Positions 1 to 11,222 of a stretch of 64,000 bases of DNA are shown one piece after another; position 1 is the stretch's first letter; the number at the start of each line of letters is the position of its first letter. The position numbers and the translations under genes are program-made. The notes beneath the pieces are model-generated. The model was not told the DNA's origin and made no database searches. It worked only from the letters and a program-made list of their open reading frames with translations. This DNA comes from Pseudomonas hydrolytica (GTDB lineage: Bacteria; Pseudomonadota; Gammaproteobacteria; Pseudomonadales; Pseudomonadaceae): the NCBI RefSeq assembly GCF_021495345.1, contig NZ_CP099397.1, positions 2,604,001 to 2,668,000 on the forward strand, written 5' to 3'.

Positions 1-3618
<3,618 letters not shown>

Positions 3619-3623
3619 GCACT

Positions 3624-3663
3624 GCGGCCCCGGCTTGTCTATTCAGACAGGCCGGGGCGGCCG
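3624..3663 (+). terminator. Intrinsic terminator of metH
   Basis: A GC-rich inverted repeat starts just after the metH stop: the left arm gcggccccggc pairs with the right arm ending ggccgc, and is followed by a run of seven A on the plus strand rather than T. The stem is long and stable, and could work for either direction. The call rests on position and stem only. Confidence 0.6.
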
Positions 3664-3673
3664 CAAAAAAACC

Positions 3674-3701
3674 GAACTCCGCCGACAGCGCCGCGCTCCA
3701 A
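3674..3701 (+). promoter_or_regulatory. Possible AlgU (sigma-22) type promoter of osmE
   Basis: GAACTC at 3674-3679 is followed after 17 bases by TCCAA at 3697-3701. This resembles the AlgU/sigma-E pattern GAACTT-N16/17-TCTGA, with a good -35 and a poor -10. osmE genes in Pseudomonas are known to belong to the envelope/osmotic stress response, which is why the weak match is listed. Confidence 0.3.
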
Positions 3702-3742
3702 GCCATATCGAGCCAATCCGGCTCATGCGACGGAGCGACGAC

Positions 3743-4075
3743 ATGTACAAGCACAGCCTTGCCGTACTGGCCGTGGCGGCCACGCTCGCAGGTTGCTCGA
3801 CCATCGAGAACCCTGTGGACTACGTGACCTTCCGCGACGAACCACTGGTCAAGCAGGTCGATCACGGCATGACCCAGGAACAGGTACGCACCCTTGGCGG
3901 CCCGCCCTCCTCACAGGTCGAGCACAGTCTCAGCGGCAGCACCTGCAACAACTACGTGCTCAATGTCGACGGGCACGAACAGCCCTACTACGTGAATTTC
4001 GACGTCAACGGCCGTGTCGACAGCAAGGGCTTCATGACCTGCGCGCAGTATCACGAAAACAGACGCCGCCTCTGA
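3743..4075 (+). CDS. osmE: OsmE-like osmotically inducible lipoprotein
   Basis: Small outer-membrane-type lipoprotein of 110 residues. The signal peptide ends in the lipobox LAGC with the acylated cysteine at C18. The rest matches the SmpA/OmlA-like fold used by OsmE (motif HGMTQEQVRTLGGPPS, where a short helix is followed by a glycine turn and a beta sheet), the same fold as BamE. The start is the ATG at 3743: it places the signal peptide at the N-terminus, whereas upstream codons would put an arginine-rich tail in front of it. A long hairpin follows the stop. Its cellular job is not well defined beyond induction by osmotic stress in homologues; no neighbour suggests a specific partner. Confidence 0.85.
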   Translation: MYKHSLAVLAVAATLAGCSTIENPVDYVTFRDEPLVKQVDHGMTQEQVRTLGGPPSSQVEHSLSGSTCNNYVLNVDGHEQPYYVNFDVNGRVDSKGFMTCAQYHENRRRL

Positions 4076-4080
4076 ACGAA

Positions 4081-4113
4081 CCTTGCCCTGCTGCCGTTGG
4101 CAGCGGGGCAAGG
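4081..4113. terminator. Bidirectional hairpin between osmE and the 28-residue peptide gene
   Basis: An inverted repeat with 15-base arms (ccttgccctgctgcc and ggcagcggggcaagg, one G-T wobble) and a four-base loop lies between two convergent genes. It has no long T run on either side. Its place between convergent stops supports a shared terminator. Confidence 0.6.
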
Positions 4114-4130
4114 CCTGACTGCGCGTGCGC

Positions 4131-4217
4131 TTAGAAAATCAGCTTGAACAGACCGATCACCACGATCAGGCCGATAATGAAGATGATGCCAACGGTGCCG
4201 CCGAGAAATTTCAACAT
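4131..4217 (-). CDS. 28-residue single-span membrane peptide
   Basis: Reads MLKFLGGTVGIIFIIGLI and continues as a hydrophobic helix to a KLIF end, 28 residues in all. It is almost entirely one transmembrane segment flanked by one lysine near each end. A good ribosome-binding site (AGGGAGC) lies about five bases before the ATG. The gene is too short for ordinary gene callers. A long hairpin lies between its stop and the convergent osmE stop. Peptides of this type in bacteria often sit in the inner membrane and modulate larger proteins, or act as toxin-like peptides; nothing here shows which. No function is assigned. Confidence 0.6.
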   Translation of the reverse strand: MLKFLGGTVGIIFIIGLIVVIGLFKLIF

Positions 4218-4325
4218 ACTGATGCTCCCTCTTTAATTTCGGATTCATCAGTTGTGACCCTGCCTCGGCGGCCAGGGTTTAGCATTTTTCTCTCGCGTCT
4301 TGCCCGCGGGTGCGAAGAGCGAGGA

Positions 4326-4619
4326 TCAGGCCCCCGGTCGACGCACGATCTTGATGCTGTATTCCATCTGCGGCTTGCGCGTCATGCTCACGGCTCGACG
4401 GGTCACGGTATCCAGGGTGATGTTCCAGAAGCCGCTGGAGGGCACGCGGATCTTCGCCGGAAACTTGATGAAGGCGCCGCCGTGGTAACTATGCCGGCCG
4501 CGGTTCCTGAACGCACGGAAGTTGGCATCGTTCATCAGGCGGATGTTGCAGGGCTGCGAACACTGGATAACCACCAGATCGCCCTCTTCCAGATGCTCGC
4601 GTTGATGGATGAATTTCAT
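4326..4619 (-). CDS. DUF1883 domain protein
   Basis: A 97-residue soluble protein matching the DUF1883 family from its first residue (MKFIHQREHLEEGDLVVIQC, then NIRLMNDANF and FPAKIRVPSSGFWNITLD). The family has a small beta-rich fold and is found alone or fused to TIR domains in other bacteria; its function is unknown. The start at 4619 is chosen because the family begins with MKF; an in-frame ATG at 4676 would add 19 unconserved residues. The DUF5924 gene diverges on the other strand. Confidence 0.8.
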   Translation of the reverse strand: MKFIHQREHLEEGDLVVIQCSQPCNIRLMNDANFRAFRNRGRHSYHGGAFIKFPAKIRVPSSGFWNITLDTVTRRAVSMTRKPQMEYSIKIVRRPGA

Positions 4620-4758
4620 CGTTTTCGGACTCGGCGGTGAAACGGGGGCGCCATACTGCCGCAAGCCGTTCGCCATCGCCAGTTCGGCTGACGACTCGCT
4701 TGCGCGCGACCTTGCCGCTGCCTAGGATGCGCCCCCACCCTTGCCCCGTCCTGAACCG

Positions 4759-5784
4759 ATGAACGCGCTGCTCGATCGCATTCCCGCCCTGCTTGCCTGG
4801 ACACGCCGTTATCCCGGGTTGATCGCCCTGTTCGGCTTTTGCTCGGGCCTGGCCAGCTTTCTGCTGGTCGATCGTCAGGCGCATCTGGCCAAGGTGCTGG
4901 GGGTGGTGCTGCTGGTGAGCTGGCTCTGGCTGATGCTGGAAAACCTGCTGCGTGAGCGCATCGCCCGGCGTTTCGGCTTCGAACTGCCGCTGCCGCTACT
5001 GCGCTATGCAACGCAGATGATCCATCAGGAAAGCCTGTTCTTCGTCCTCCCGTTCTTCCTCATCACCACCACCTGGAACAGCGGACAGTTGCTGTTCAGC
5101 GGCCTGCTGGCCGCAGCGGCCCTGGTATCCATTACCGACCCGCTGTACTACCGCTGGCTGGCACCGCGCCGCTGGCTGCTGCTGGTGTTCCATAGCCTGG
5201 CGCTGTTCGCGGTGATGCTCACCGCCCTGCCGATCATCTTCCATCTCAGCACGCCGCAGAGCTACGGCATCGCCCTGACCCTGGCGACGCTGCTGGCACT
5301 GCCGAGCCTGCCCGGGCTGATCGGCGGCGCCGGCTGGCGACGCACGCTGGCCCTCGCACTGTTGCCGCTGGCCCTGGCCGGCGGCGGCTGGATGGCGCGG
5401 GTCTGGGTGCCACCGGCCACCCTGTGGCTGGCCGACGTCGCCATCAGCGACCGTTTCGACGGCCAATTGCGCACGCCGGGAGAGCCGCTCACCACCGTCA
5501 CCCTGGCGCAGCTGCAAGATGACGGGCTGTACGCCTATACCGCGATCAATGCCCCGCGCGGTCTGAACGAGCGCATCTATCACCTCTGGCAGCACAACGG
5601 GCGCGAAGTCGACCGCATCGCCCTGGACATTCACGGCGGGCGCAAGGAAGGCTACCGCGCCTGGACCCACAAGCTGAATTTCCCCCACGACCCGCAGGGC
5701 CGCTGGCAGGTGCGAGTGGTCACAGAGGCCGGGCAGATGATCGGCGTGCTGCGCTTCGACGTGGTCGACGCCGCGGCCAAGTGA
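4759..5784 (+). CDS. DUF5924/DUF2914 inner-membrane protein
   Basis: A 341-residue protein. The N-terminal two thirds hold about seven hydrophobic segments (first at residues about 18-35, then pairs up to about residue 220). The last 110 residues form a soluble domain of the DUF2914 type, with IYHLWQHNGREVDRI and the ending WQVRVVTEAGQMIGVLRFDV. Family function is unknown; the soluble tail probably faces the periplasm. The ATG at 4759 is preferred over a TTG at 4741. The next gene (an RlmN paralogue) begins 15 bases after the stop on the same strand, so the two may be cotranscribed. Confidence 0.8.
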   Translation: MNALLDRIPALLAWTRRYPGLIALFGFCSGLASFLLVDRQAHLAKVLGVVLLVSWLWLMLENLLRERIARRFGFELPLPLLRYATQMIHQESLFFVLPFFLITTTWNSGQLLFSGLLAAAALVSITDPLYYRWLAPRRWLLLVFHSLALFAVMLTALPIIFHLSTPQSYGIALTLATLLALPSLPGLIGGAGWRRTLALALLPLALAGGGWMARVWVPPATLWLADVAISDRFDGQLRTPGEPLTTVTLAQLQDDGLYAYTAINAPRGLNERIYHLWQHNGREVDRIALDIHGGRKEGYRAWTHKLNFPHDPQGRWQVRVVTEAGQMIGVLRFDVVDAAAK

Positions 5785-5799
5785 TAGCATCCGCGCCCC

Positions 5800-6840
5800 A
5801 TGCAGCTCGCCGACCTCACTCAACGCCTCGCCGCCCTTGGCGCCAAACCCCAGCATATCGGGCGGATCACGCGCGCCTGGTTGCAGGGCAAACCCCTGGA
5901 CACCGGCACCAAGCACCAGAAGACCGAGAACTTCCTGCCGCTCTCCGTGCGCCAGGGGTTGCCGGCAATTGCTGCGGAACTGGACGCGCTGGTCCGGCTG
6001 CGCTCCGAGCATCCGGGGGCCGATGGTTCGGCGCGCCTGCTGGTGGAGCTGGCCGACAAGCAGATGGTGGAAAGCGTGCTGCTGCCGCGCGACGGCCTGT
6101 GCATCTCCAGCCAGGTCGGTTGCGCCGTGGGTTGCGTGTTCTGCATGACCGGCAAAAGCGGCCTGCTGCGCCAGCTCAGCAGCGCCGAGATGGTGGCCCA
6201 GGTCGCGCTGGGCCGGCGCTTTCGCCCGGTGAAGAAGGTGGTGTTCATGGGCATGGGCGAGCCGGCGCACAACCTCGACAACGTGCTCGAGGCCATCGAC
6301 CTGCTCGGTACCGAGGGCGGCATCGGCCACAAGAACCTGGTGTTCTCCACGGTGGGCGATCCTCGGGTATTCGAGCGCCTGCCGCAGCAGCGCGTGCGCC
6401 CTGCCCTGGCCCTGTCGCTGCATACCACCGATGCCGAGCTGCGTCAGCGCCTGCTGCCCAAGGCGCCTCGCATCGATCCCGAACAGCTGATGGAACTGGG
6501 CGAGGCCTACGCGCGCAGCATCGACTACCCCATCCAGTACCAGTGGACGCTGCTCAAGGGCATCAACGACAGCCAGCAAGAGATGGACAACATCCTGCGT
6601 CTGTTCAAGGGCAAGTTCGCCGTGCTCAACCTGATCCCCTACAACAGCCTGGACGCCGACGACTACCAGCGTCCGGACGGCGAACGCATCGTGCAGATGG
6701 TGCGCTACCTGCACAGCCGTGGTGTGCTGACCAAGGTGCGCAACAGCGCCGGTCAGGATATCGACGGGGGCTGCGGGCAGCTACGGGCGCGTGCCGTGGA
6801 CCTGGTAAACACCAGCCGACTGCGTCTTTCTCGCCGCTGA
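5800..6840 (+). CDS. RlmN/Cfr-family radical SAM RNA methyltransferase (paralogue)
   Basis: A 346-residue radical SAM enzyme of the family that methylates adenine C2 or C8 in RNA. The iron-sulfur cluster motif CxxxCxxC is C108, C112, C115 (in SSQVGCAVGCVFC). The two extra cysteines needed for the methyl-cysteine mechanism are present: C101 just before the cluster motif and C325 in DIDGGCGQL. The SAM-binding MGMGEP motif is also present. Known Pseudomonas rlmN genes sit in another neighbourhood (beside ndk and pilF), and this sequence diverges from them around the cluster (AVGCVFCMTGKSG), so it is probably a second family member. Substrate unknown; 23S rRNA A2503 or a tRNA are both possible. 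Confidence 0.85.
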   Translation: MQLADLTQRLAALGAKPQHIGRITRAWLQGKPLDTGTKHQKTENFLPLSVRQGLPAIAAELDALVRLRSEHPGADGSARLLVELADKQMVESVLLPRDGLCISSQVGCAVGCVFCMTGKSGLLRQLSSAEMVAQVALGRRFRPVKKVVFMGMGEPAHNLDNVLEAIDLLGTEGGIGHKNLVFSTVGDPRVFERLPQQRVRPALALSLHTTDAELRQRLLPKAPRIDPEQLMELGEAYARSIDYPIQYQWTLLKGINDSQQEMDNILRLFKGKFAVLNLIPYNSLDADDYQRPDGERIVQMVRYLHSRGVLTKVRNSAGQDIDGGCGQLRARAVDLVNTSRLRLSRR

Positions 6841-6844
6841 GCCC

Positions 6845-6871
6845 TCAAGAACGAGGCTTGCAAGCCGATAA
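6845..6871 (+). promoter_or_regulatory. FliA (sigma-28) promoter of the chemoreceptor gene
   Basis: TCAAG at 6845-6849 and GCCGATAA at 6864-6871, separated by 14 bases. This matches the flagellar sigma-28 pattern of Pseudomonas, with the -10 element perfect. It begins four bases after the stop of the upstream gene, about 105 bases before the chemoreceptor start. Confidence 0.8.
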
Positions 6872-6978
6872 GAGATGGGAATAGCCTCAGCAAGGCAATA
6901 TGCCATCACCGTACTAAGCTGATAGTACCTGTCCTGCATGGATGCAGCCCCGTCGTTTCGGCGCTCCAGGAGCCATCC

Positions 6979-8862
6979 ATGAAAATCGCTCACAAGGTCG
7001 GCATCGCAGCCGCTACCGTTCTCTTTCTCACCACCAGCCTGCTGTCGCTGCTGCAGGTCAGCCAGGTGCGCGACACCCTGCGCGGCCAGGTGGAAGCCAG
7101 CATTTCCGAATCGAGCAACGCGCTGGCCAGGCAGATCGAGAACTGGCTCAACGCCAAGCTGCGCCTGATCGATCTGATGGCGCAGACCATCGACAGCAAC
7201 TACAGCCCGCAGGAGATCCAGCGGGTGTTCGATGCGCCGCTGCTGAAAAACGAATTCATCCTGGTATTCGGAGCACTGGAAGCGGACGGCAAGCCGATCA
7301 AGAACAGTGACGACTGGAAGCCCAGCCCTGACTGGGACGGCCGCAAGCGCCCCTGGTACGCCACCGGCAAGAGCGGCAGCCAGGCCATGCTGACGGAACC
7401 CTATGTGGACTCCACCACCAATGAGATTCTCATCTCCGCCGTGGCCCGAATCAGCGATGCGGGCCAGTTTCTCGGCGCCTTCGGCGGCGATATCCGCCTG
7501 CAGTCGGTGGCCGACGCGGTCAACACCCTGGATTTCAACGGCGCCGGCTATGCCTTCCTGCTGAGCCGGTCGGGCAACATCATTTCCCACCCCAACGCCG
7601 ACTACAACGGCAAGTCCTACAGCGAACTGTTCGACGGCCAGAGCCCGGCATTGGGTAAGGAGCTGCGCGAAGTGCAAGCCGGCGGCAAGAGCCTGCTGCT
7701 GTCCTTCACCCCGCTGCCCAACCTGCGCGGCATGGACTGGTACATCGGCGTGGTGCTGGACGAAAGCGTGGTCATGGCCGAAGCCAATCGCCTGACCTGG
7801 CTGGCAGTGATCGGTACCGTGATCGGCGTCGCCATCAGCCTGGTGGTGCTCGGCGTGCTGATGAACAGCCTGCTCAAACCGCTGGGCCTGCTCAGCACCT
7901 CGCTGCGCGAGATCAACAGCGGCGAAGGCGACCTGACGCGCCGCCTGGCCATCACCAGCAACGACGAGATCGGCGAGCTGTCGCAGGAGTTCAACCGTTT
8001 CCTGCAGACCTTGCAGACCCTGATCGGCGACGTGATGGGCAGCTCGCAGCAGGTGCGCGAGAGCACCGCCCTCACCTCCCACGAATCCGAGCAGGCCGCT
8101 CGCCGGCTGCAGGAACAGCTGCAGGAGCTGGACCAGCTGGCCACCGCGATGCAGGAGATGGCGTCCACCGCCGAAGAGGTGGCGCGCAACGCCCAGGCCG
8201 CAGCCCAGGCGGCCGTGGCCGCCAACGAAGAAACCGAAAACGGCGTTCGCGTGGTGTCGCAGTCCAGCTCGGCCATTCGCCATCTGGCCGACGAGATGGA
8301 CGAAACCAGCCATGCGATCAACGAGCTGGCCAAGCTCAGCCACAACATCGAGTCGATCCTCCAGGTGATCACCAGCATCGCCGAGCAGACCAATCTGCTG
8401 GCGCTGAACGCGGCCATCGAAGCAGCGCGCGCAGGCGAGTCCGGCCGCGGCTTCGCCGTGGTCGCCGACGAGGTGCGCTCGCTGGCCTCGCGCACGCAGC
8501 AGGCCACCCAGGAAATCCGCCAGATGATCGACCAGCTGCAAGGCGGCGTGCGTCAGGCCGAGAGCCGCATGCAGCAGAGCCGCGATACCGCCAGCAAGAC
8601 CGCCGAGGAAGCCGGCGCGGCCAACGACATGCTCGGGCGCATTCGCGAGGCGATCACCCGCATCAACGACATGAACCTGCAGATCGCCACCGCCGCCGAG
8701 GAGCAGAGCGCTACCACCGAGGAAATCAACCGCAACACCACCAACATTCGCGACATCAGCCATGAACTGGCCGGCGGCGCCGAACAGCAGGTACGCCAAT
8801 GCGCCTCGATGGTGGAACAGGTGGGCCAGCAGGACCGTCTGCTCGGCCGCTTCAAGGTCTGA
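6979..8862 (+). CDS. Methyl-accepting chemotaxis protein with dCache-type sensor
   Basis: A 627-residue chemoreceptor. Layout: short cytoplasmic start; first membrane span at residues 7-27; periplasmic ligand domain at about 35-270 with dCache-like features ([32 protein letters not shown]); second span at about 273-296; HAMP; long coiled-coil signalling domain. The conserved hairpin tip [18 protein letters not shown] is intact at about residues 467-484, so it should couple to CheA/CheW. The protein ends in GRFKV with no CheR-binding pentapeptide. The ligand cannot be read directly; dCache receptors of this kind commonly bind amino acids, organic acids or amines. A sigma-28 promoter precedes it, tying expression to the flagellar programme. 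Confidence 0.93.
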   Translation: MKIAHKVGIAAATVLFLTTSLLSLLQVSQVRDTLRGQVEASISESSNALARQIENWLNAKLRLIDLMAQTIDSNYSPQEIQRVFDAPLLKNEFILVFGALEADGKPIKNSDDWKPSPDWDGRKRPWYATGKSGSQAMLTEPYVDSTTNEILISAVARISDAGQFLGAFGGDIRLQSVADAVNTLDFNGAGYAFLLSRSGNIISHPNADYNGKSYSELFDGQSPALGKELREVQAGGKSLLLSFTPLPNLRGMDWYIGVVLDESVVMAEANRLTWLAVIGTVIGVAISLVVLGVLMNSLLKPLGLLSTSLREINSGEGDLTRRLAITSNDEIGELSQEFNRFLQTLQTLIGDVMGSSQQVRESTALTSHESEQAARRLQEQLQELDQLATAMQEMASTAEEVARNAQAAAQAAVAANEETENGVRVVSQSSSAIRHLADEMDETSHAINELAKLSHNIESILQVITSIAEQTNLLALNAAIEAARAGESGRGFAVVADEVRSLASRTQQATQEIRQMIDQLQGGVRQAESRMQQSRDTASKTAEEAGAANDMLGRIREAITRINDMNLQIATAAEEQSATTEEINRNTTNIRDISHELAGGAEQQVRQCASMVEQVGQQDRLLGRFKV

Positions 8863-8899
8863 AGCAACAGCGCAGGGCGACAGCCAGGCTGTCGCCGCC

Positions 8900-10306
8900 T
8901 CATTTCATCAGGCTTTCCATGCGCCCGGCCAGCGCCTGCGCCAGACGCCGACGCCAGGCCGGGCTGCGCGGGTCGGCCAGCACCCTGTCCTCATGCACGA
9001 AGCTGCGGATGATGGCGTTGTAGCCCAGCCAGCGGCAGGGTTCCGGCTCCCAGCGGCGCAGGCTGGCAACCGGGCTGTCGGGATGTACCCAGGGCTGGCG
9101 CAACAGCAGGCTGTCGCGGCCGAGGATGAGATCGGCCAGGGTCCGCCCGCCAAGGTTGCTGGCGCCCACGCCCTCGCCACCGTAGCCGCCGGCCAGGGCG
9201 ATGCGGTTGCGCGTATCGCGCAGCATGTGCGGCTGGAAGCCCCGCGCCATGCCCAGATTGCCGCCCCAGGAATGGGTGAAGCGCACGTTGCGCAGTTGCG
9301 GGAAGAGCTCGGCCATCAGGTAACGGCGCAGGCCGAGCTCGTCCTCGGTCAGGTTGAAATCGCTGCGCAGGCGCCCGCCAAAACGGTAGCCACCGCGAGC
9401 ACCGAAGATCAGGCGATCATCGCGGCTGCGCTGACCGTAGGTAACCTGCCGGCTGAACTCGCTGAAGGCCTGGCCACGCTCCAGGCCGATACCGGCCCAG
9501 ACATCCGCCGGCAGCTGCTCGGTGGCGACGATCAGACTCTGTACTGGCAACTGGTGATTGCCCAAGGGCGCCAGAGTAGCGGCGTAGCCTTCGATGGCCG
9601 GCACCACCCAGTCTGCCGTGACGCGGCCGTGCGCAGTGCGCACCTGGCCCGGCTGCCAGTCGATCACCGGGCTGCGCTCGTGCAGCTCGACGCCCAGCCC
9701 TTCGACACAGCGCGCCAAGCCACGGGCCAGCCTGGCCGGCTGGATGGTCGCGCAGTGCGGGCTGTAGAGCGCGCCGTAGGCATTGGCCACGCGCAACTGC
9801 TCGGCCAGTTCGTTCGGCGCCAGCCATCGGTAATCGTCTTCGCTCAAGCCGAGCGCACGCAGCTCCCCGAGGTATTCACGCAGTCGAGCTTCCTGCTCGG
9901 GATAGCGGGCCGCGCAGTAAAGCACCCCACCCTTTTGCAGTTCGCAATCGATGCCTTCGCGGCTCGCCACTGCGGCCACTTCGTCAGGGATGCCATGCAG
10001 CAGCTCGAAAGCGGCCTTGCGCTCGGCAGTCGGCAAGCCCGCCAGCAGACGATCCTCACCCAGCAGATTACCCATCAGCCAGCCGCCATTGCGCCCGGAG
10101 GCGCCGAAACCGGCAGTCTCCGCCTCCAGTATCACCACCTGTAGCTGCGGCGCCTGACGCTTGAGGTAGTAGGCCGTCCACAGTCCGGTATAACCGGCGC
10201 CGACAACCACCACATCCGCCTGCAGGTCGCCCTGCAAACTGGCGCGCGGCTGCAGCGGCTCCTCGAGCTGATCCATCCACAGGCTGATGTTGCGCCAGGG
10301 GTTCAT
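8900..10306 (-). CDS. FAD-dependent oxidoreductase, DAO family (PuuB-like)
   Basis: A 468-residue flavoprotein of the D-amino-acid-oxidase superfamily. The FAD-binding dinucleotide motif VVVVGAGYTGLWTAYYL lies at about residues 33-50, followed by the family motif GASGRNGGW and a C-terminal ALAGGYGGEGVGASNLGG flavin contact. This pattern fits the gamma-glutamylputrescine oxidase/amine oxidase branch, but the substrate is not fixed by sequence. The ATG at 10306 is chosen because a strong ribosome site (GGAGG) lies five bases upstream; an in-frame ATG at 10327 would start inside the upstream sequence. The gene lies 43 bases downstream of the AraC regulator on the same strand, probably one operon. 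Confidence 0.85.
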   Translation of the reverse strand: MNPWRNISLWMDQLEEPLQPRASLQGDLQADVVVVGAGYTGLWTAYYLKRQAPQLQVVILEAETAGFGASGRNGGWLMGNLLGEDRLLAGLPTAERKAAFELLHGIPDEVAAVASREGIDCELQKGGVLYCAARYPEQEARLREYLGELRALGLSEDDYRWLAPNELAEQLRVANAYGALYSPHCATIQPARLARGLARCVEGLGVELHERSPVIDWQPGQVRTAHGRVTADWVVPAIEGYAATLAPLGNHQLPVQSLIVATEQLPADVWAGIGLERGQAFSEFSRQVTYGQRSRDDRLIFGARGGYRFGGRLRSDFNLTEDELGLRRYLMAELFPQLRNVRFTHSWGGNLGMARGFQPHMLRDTRNRIALAGGYGGEGVGASNLGGRTLADLILGRDSLLLRQPWVHPDSPVASLRRWEPEPCRWLGYNAIIRSFVHEDRVLADPRSPAWRRRLAQALAGRMESLMK

Positions 10307-10349
10307 CCGTACCTCCGTCATATCCATGGCGCAAGGCTAGCGCCAGCGC

Positions 10350-11177
10350 TCAGCGGCCGTCTTGCGTGCGCGCCCGCAAGGAAAGCTGCTTGAGATAGGC
10401 CTTGGGAGAAAGCCCGGTATGACGCCGAAAGCAGCTGTAGAACGCCGATAGCGAGTTGAAGCCGGCAGCGAATGCCAGCTCGTCGATACGCACCGGGTCG
10501 CTGTCAGCCTCGAGCCCCGCCAGCAGGTACTGCAGGCGCACGCGATTGACGTAACGGTAAAAGCTTTCACCGAGCACCTGATTGAGCAGGTGGGAAACCT
10601 GGTTGCGGCTGTAGCCGGTGGCCGTCGCCACCTGCTGCAGGTTCAGCTCGGGGTCGAGAAAGGGCTGGCTGCGCTGGAAATAGTCCTGCAGGTCCTGCGC
10701 CATCTGCCCGAGCTGGCGGCTCGACAGCCCCAGGCGACTGATCGCCGGCCGCGCACCGGGCGCACCGAGCGGCTGCCGTTCGCGCATCAGGGTGGCGTAC
10801 TCGTTGACGCGCCAGATCAACCCGTCGCGTACGGTGATGGCCTCGCCGGTGCAGAACGACACCAGCCCCTCGCTGCCTTGCACACGGGTGCGGTACTGGA
10901 TGAATGCGGTGTGACCGTCGATGCGGATGCGGTCGAAGTGCTCCAGCGACTCGCCGGGATGGCGCGGCAGGTTGCCGGCGACGTAGGCGCGCAGCTCGGC
11001 CAGCTGCATGCTGCGCTGCTGGTAGAAATCGTTGTACTCCACCTGCGGGTGATACAGCGCCAGCACGGCCTCCAGATCGCGCTGCTTCCAGCTCAGGTGA
11101 TAGCGCAGGATGATCTGGCGGGTGCGCTCGGTCTGCGCGGTATCGTCGGGAAAGTCGTCGTCGAACATGGTGGGCAT
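10350..11177 (-). CDS. AraC-family regulator with N-terminal SnoaL/NTF2-like domain
   Basis: A 275-residue transcription factor. The first 130 residues look like a SnoaL/NTF2-like alpha+beta domain (RYHLSWKQRDLEAVLALYHPQVEYND), likely the ligand pocket. The last 105 residues are an AraC double helix-turn-helix (LQQVATATGYSRNQVSHLLNQ, then IDELAFAAGFNSLSAFYSCF and RHTGLSPKAYL). It is followed by the FAD oxidoreductase on the same strand. The arrangement suggests it controls that gene in response to the oxidase substrate. A second in-frame ATG nine bases in is possible; the first has GGA seven bases upstream. Confidence 0.85.
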   Translation of the reverse strand: MPTMFDDDFPDDTAQTERTRQIILRYHLSWKQRDLEAVLALYHPQVEYNDFYQQRSMQLAELRAYVAGNLPRHPGESLEHFDRIRIDGHTAFIQYRTRVQGSEGLVSFCTGEAITVRDGLIWRVNEYATLMRERQPLGAPGARPAISRLGLSSRQLGQMAQDLQDYFQRSQPFLDPELNLQQVATATGYSRNQVSHLLNQVLGESFYRYVNRVRLQYLLAGLEADSDPVRIDELAFAAGFNSLSAFYSCFRRHTGLSPKAYLKQLSLRARTQDGR

Positions 11178-11222
11178 CGTTCCGGGGGCGCGGCGCAGCT
11201 TGCCCGATTCACCCTGCGCGGG

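Noticed and set aside
4996..6714. 572-codon minus-strand open frame
   Set aside because: It is antisense to the DUF5924 and RlmN-family genes, with His/Gln/Leu-rich composition typical of reverse-strand reading in GC-rich DNA and no motif.
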